From the NCBI GenBank assembly GCA_947365485.1, contig CANAXK010000105.1:1-6015 (forward strand): a DNA stretch of 6,015 nucleotides, given 5' to 3'. Shown here piece by piece: positions 4,720 through 6,015 of this stretch. Each line of letters begins with the position of its first letter. Within the stretch, counting starts at the first letter, position 1. Origin of the DNA: an uncultured bacterium. GTDB lineage: Bacteria > Cyanobacteriota > Vampirovibrionia > Gastranaerophilales > Gastranaerophilaceae. Both the position numbers and the translations under genes were made by a program. The notes below the pieces were generated by a model, which saw only the letters and a list, made by a program, of their open reading frames with translations, made no database searches and had not been told where the DNA came from.

Positions 4720-5346
4720 ATGTCAAAACAATTATTAAATACAAATGGTGAAAAGTTAGGCGAAATCACTTTAAACGAAGCGGTTTTTGGTGTTGAACCA
4801 AACTTGCACGTAATGCATTTAGCACTTAGAAGACAGTTAAACAATGCAAGACAGGGTTCTGCTTGCGCTAAGACAAGAGCAGAAGTTTCTGGCGGTGGTA
4901 AAAAACCTTGGAAGCAAAAAGGTACAGGCCGTGCAAGAGCCGGTTCATTGAGATCACCTTTATTTGCTGGTGGTGGTGTTGTATTCGGACCAAAACCAAG
5001 AAGCTTCGAAATCAACATGCCTCAGAAAGCTAGAAAATTGGCTCTTAAATCTGCACTTTCAGCTAGAGAAGAACAATTGGTAGTAGTTAAGGATTTCTCA
5101 GCTATTACCGAGCCTAAGACAAAATTGATGGCTGGTATTATCAAGTCATTGAACCTTGCAGGTAAAATTCTTGTTATTGCTGATACAACAGCAGAAGAAA
5201 ATAAAAACTTGAGTTTGGCAGCAGGTAACATTCCTTCAGTTAAACTGTTGTTACCTTCAAACTTGAACGTTAAAGACTTACTTGAAGCTGATTTCGTTGT
5301 AATGACTGAAAAAGCTGTAAATGATGTTACAGAAAGGTTGCAATAA
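4720..5346 (+). CDS. rplD: 50S ribosomal protein uL4
   Basis: A 208-residue large-subunit protein lining the exit tunnel. In E. coli it also represses its own S10 operon by acting on the leader RNA. The tunnel-loop signature is complete: GGGKKPWKQKGTGRARAGS (58-76), then RSPLFAGGGVVFGPKPRSF (78-96). The globular alpha/beta part follows, ending FVVMTEKAVNDV. Length is typical (about 200-210). ATG has AGGA (4711-4714) 5 bases upstream within a long purine-rich stretch (4689-4719). TAATG overlaps the start of rplW by one base, showing tight coupling. Whether it regulates the leaders upstream of rpsJ or rplC cannot be read from the sequence, but it is the first candidate. Confidence 0.98.
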   Translation: MSKQLLNTNGEKLGEITLNEAVFGVEPNLHVMHLALRRQLNNARQGSACAKTRAEVSGGGKKPWKQKGTGRARAGSLRSPLFAGGGVVFGPKPRSFEINMPQKARKLALKSALSAREEQLVVVKDFSAITEPKTKLMAGIIKSLNLAGKILVIADTTAEENKNLSLAAGNIPSVKLLLPSNLNVKDLLEADFVVMTEKAVNDVTERLQ

Positions 5347-5648
5347 TGACAAAGAGAAATATTGAAAAATTATATGATGTAATCAAAAGACCGATTATAA
5401 CTGAAAAATCAATGATGGCAACAGCTTTGGGTCAGTACACTTTTGAAGTAAACATGAACGCAACAAAAGTAGAAATTGCACAGGCTGTAGAACTGGCTTT
5501 CCCTGGCAGAAAAGTTAAGAAAGTTAGAACAGTTTATATGCCATCACATGAAAAAAGAATGGGTCTAAAATTTGGCAGAACAGATTCTTCAAAGAAAGCA
5601 ATCGTTACTGTTGAAGGCGATCCAATCGAAGAACTTACTGCTATCTAG
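5346..5648 (+). CDS. rplW: 50S ribosomal protein uL23
   Basis: A 100-residue protein at the tunnel exit, the docking site for trigger factor and SRP in bacteria. The opening IEKLYDVIKRPIITEKS (6-22) is the family signature. YTFEVNMNATKVEIAQAVELAFPGRKVKKVRTV (31-63) and the loop with KRMGLKFGRTDSSKKAIVTV also fit. Length is normal. The start overlaps the rplD stop (TAATG), with AGAAAGG (5331-5337) inside the end of rplD as ribosome-binding site, 8 bases ahead. It is followed, unusually, by 126 bases holding a palindromic repeat before rplB. Confidence 0.98.
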   Translation: MTKRNIEKLYDVIKRPIITEKSMMATALGQYTFEVNMNATKVEIAQAVELAFPGRKVKKVRTVYMPSHEKRMGLKFGRTDSSKKAIVTVEGDPIEELTAI

Positions 5649-5656
5649 CAGTCTTT

Positions 5657-5729
5657 CTCCTCTCCCTATGGAGAGGGAGCAGCCGTTCGAGCGAAAGCGA
5701 GTTACGGATGCGGGTGAGGGTTAATCCCT
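5657..5729 (+). repeat. Palindromic REP/MITE-like element between rplW and rplB
   Basis: A GC-rich nested palindrome in an AT-rich operon. CTCTCC (5660-5665) pairs with GGAGAG (5670-5675) around CTAT, and C5659-G5676 extends the stem. Alternatively CCTCTCCC (5659-5666) pairs with GGGTGAGG (5712-5719), one mismatch, enclosing an inner arm GCA-CCGT/ACGG-TGC (5679-5711). That arm ends in GC-GAAA-GC with tandem G-A mismatches. AGGG/CCCT (5717-5720 with 5726-5729) forms a third small hairpin. The CCTCTCCC...GGAGAGGG...GGGTGAGGG layout matches dispersed intergenic repeats seen in many bacteria. No U tract follows, so it is not a clear terminator. Confidence 0.6.
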
Positions 5730-5774
5730 TAAGATAAACAAAAAGCCAAAAAGATAATTATAGGAGAAAATAAA

Positions 5775-6015
5775 ATGGCAATTCGTAAAATTAATCCGAC
5801 ATCTCCGGGACAAAGAGGTATGACAAAGAGTGATTATCAAGAAATCACTACATCAACTCCTGAAAAATCTTTATTGAAGAAGTTAAACAAGACTTCCGGC
5901 AGAAACAATACCGGAAGAATTACTTGTCGTCATAAAGGTGGCGGTGTAAAACAAGCTTACCGTGTAATCGACTTCAAAAGAGAAAAATTCGGTGTACCTG
6001 CAACAGTTAAGACTA
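5775..6015 (+). CDS. rplB: 50S ribosomal protein uL2, N-terminal part, cut by window end
   Basis: The largest primary rRNA-binding protein of the 50S, needed for subunit joining and peptidyl-transferase activity. The first 80 codons are visible out of the usual 270-280. [20 protein letters not shown] opens the protein in the standard way. [26 protein letters not shown] and the following [10 protein letters not shown] are family hallmarks of the N-terminal RNA-binding domain. ATG at 5775 has a strong ribosome-binding site, TAGGAGA (5761-5767), 7 bases upstream. It lies 126 bases after rplW, separated by the palindromic element, and no separate promoter is evident. It is expected to be co-transcribed with rplC-rplD-rplW. 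Confidence 0.98.
   Translation, partial: MAIRKINPTSPGQRGMTKSDYQEITTSTPEKSLLKKLNKTSGRNNTGRITCRHKGGGVKQAYRVIDFKREKFGVPATVKT

Noticed and set aside
1..6015. CRISPR array, rRNA gene, insertion sequence or phage attachment site
   Set aside because: No regularly spaced direct repeats, rRNA signatures, transposase or integrase coding sequence are visible on either strand.

Overview
The window looks like a chromosomal stretch of a low-GC bacterium. The best guess is a gut Gastranaerophilales (Melainabacteria/Vampirovibrionia) type organism. That guess rests on overall protein character and on one accessory protein with an N-terminal VSFQG-type segment. No marker here settles the taxonomy. All genes are standard bacterial genes with Shine-Dalgarno starts, apart from one apparently leaderless gene.

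Layout. Positions 1-663 hold the C-terminal half of an APC/CAT-type amino-acid permease. Positions 711-1712 hold an HD-GYP-type phosphodiesterase-like signalling protein whose extended -10 box sits directly against its start codon. A bidirectional terminator (1716-1746) separates it from a minus-strand pair: rpmE (bL31, 1769-1969) and, upstream of that, a 361-residue protein with a complete set of kinase-fold motifs (2116-3201). The rpmE promoter region contains an A9 tract inside the predicted promoter spacer and a C9 tract just upstream. From the divergent region 3202-3465 onward everything is on the plus strand and ribosomal: rpsJ (uS10), rplC (uL3), rplD (uL4), rplW (uL23) and the start of rplB (uL2), in the classical S10-operon order.

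The ribosomal cluster is ordinary in its proteins but unusual in its non-coding parts. rpsJ has its own strong promoter and a roughly 129-nt structured leader. A long hairpin with a T-loop-like 7-nt loop follows the rpsJ stop codon and shares its stem sequence with a hairpin in the rpsJ leader. rplC has a separate promoter with an inverted repeat over its -10 box. It also has a roughly 128-nt leader with a possible 21-codon upstream reading frame ending in an ATGA overlap with the rplC start. rplD and rplW overlap by one base. A palindromic repeat of REP/MITE type lies between rplW and rplB.

How they work together. The five ribosomal genes build the 30S head (uS10) and the 50S subunit (uL3, uL4, uL23, uL2), with bL31 bridging the subunits from a separate transcript. 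The leaders are plausible sites for autogenous control, but nothing in the sequence identifies the regulator. The permease, the HD-GYP protein and the kinase-like protein have no visible functional link to ribosome synthesis. The strongest candidates for new biology are the kinase-like protein and the leader and hairpin system around rpsJ and rplC.
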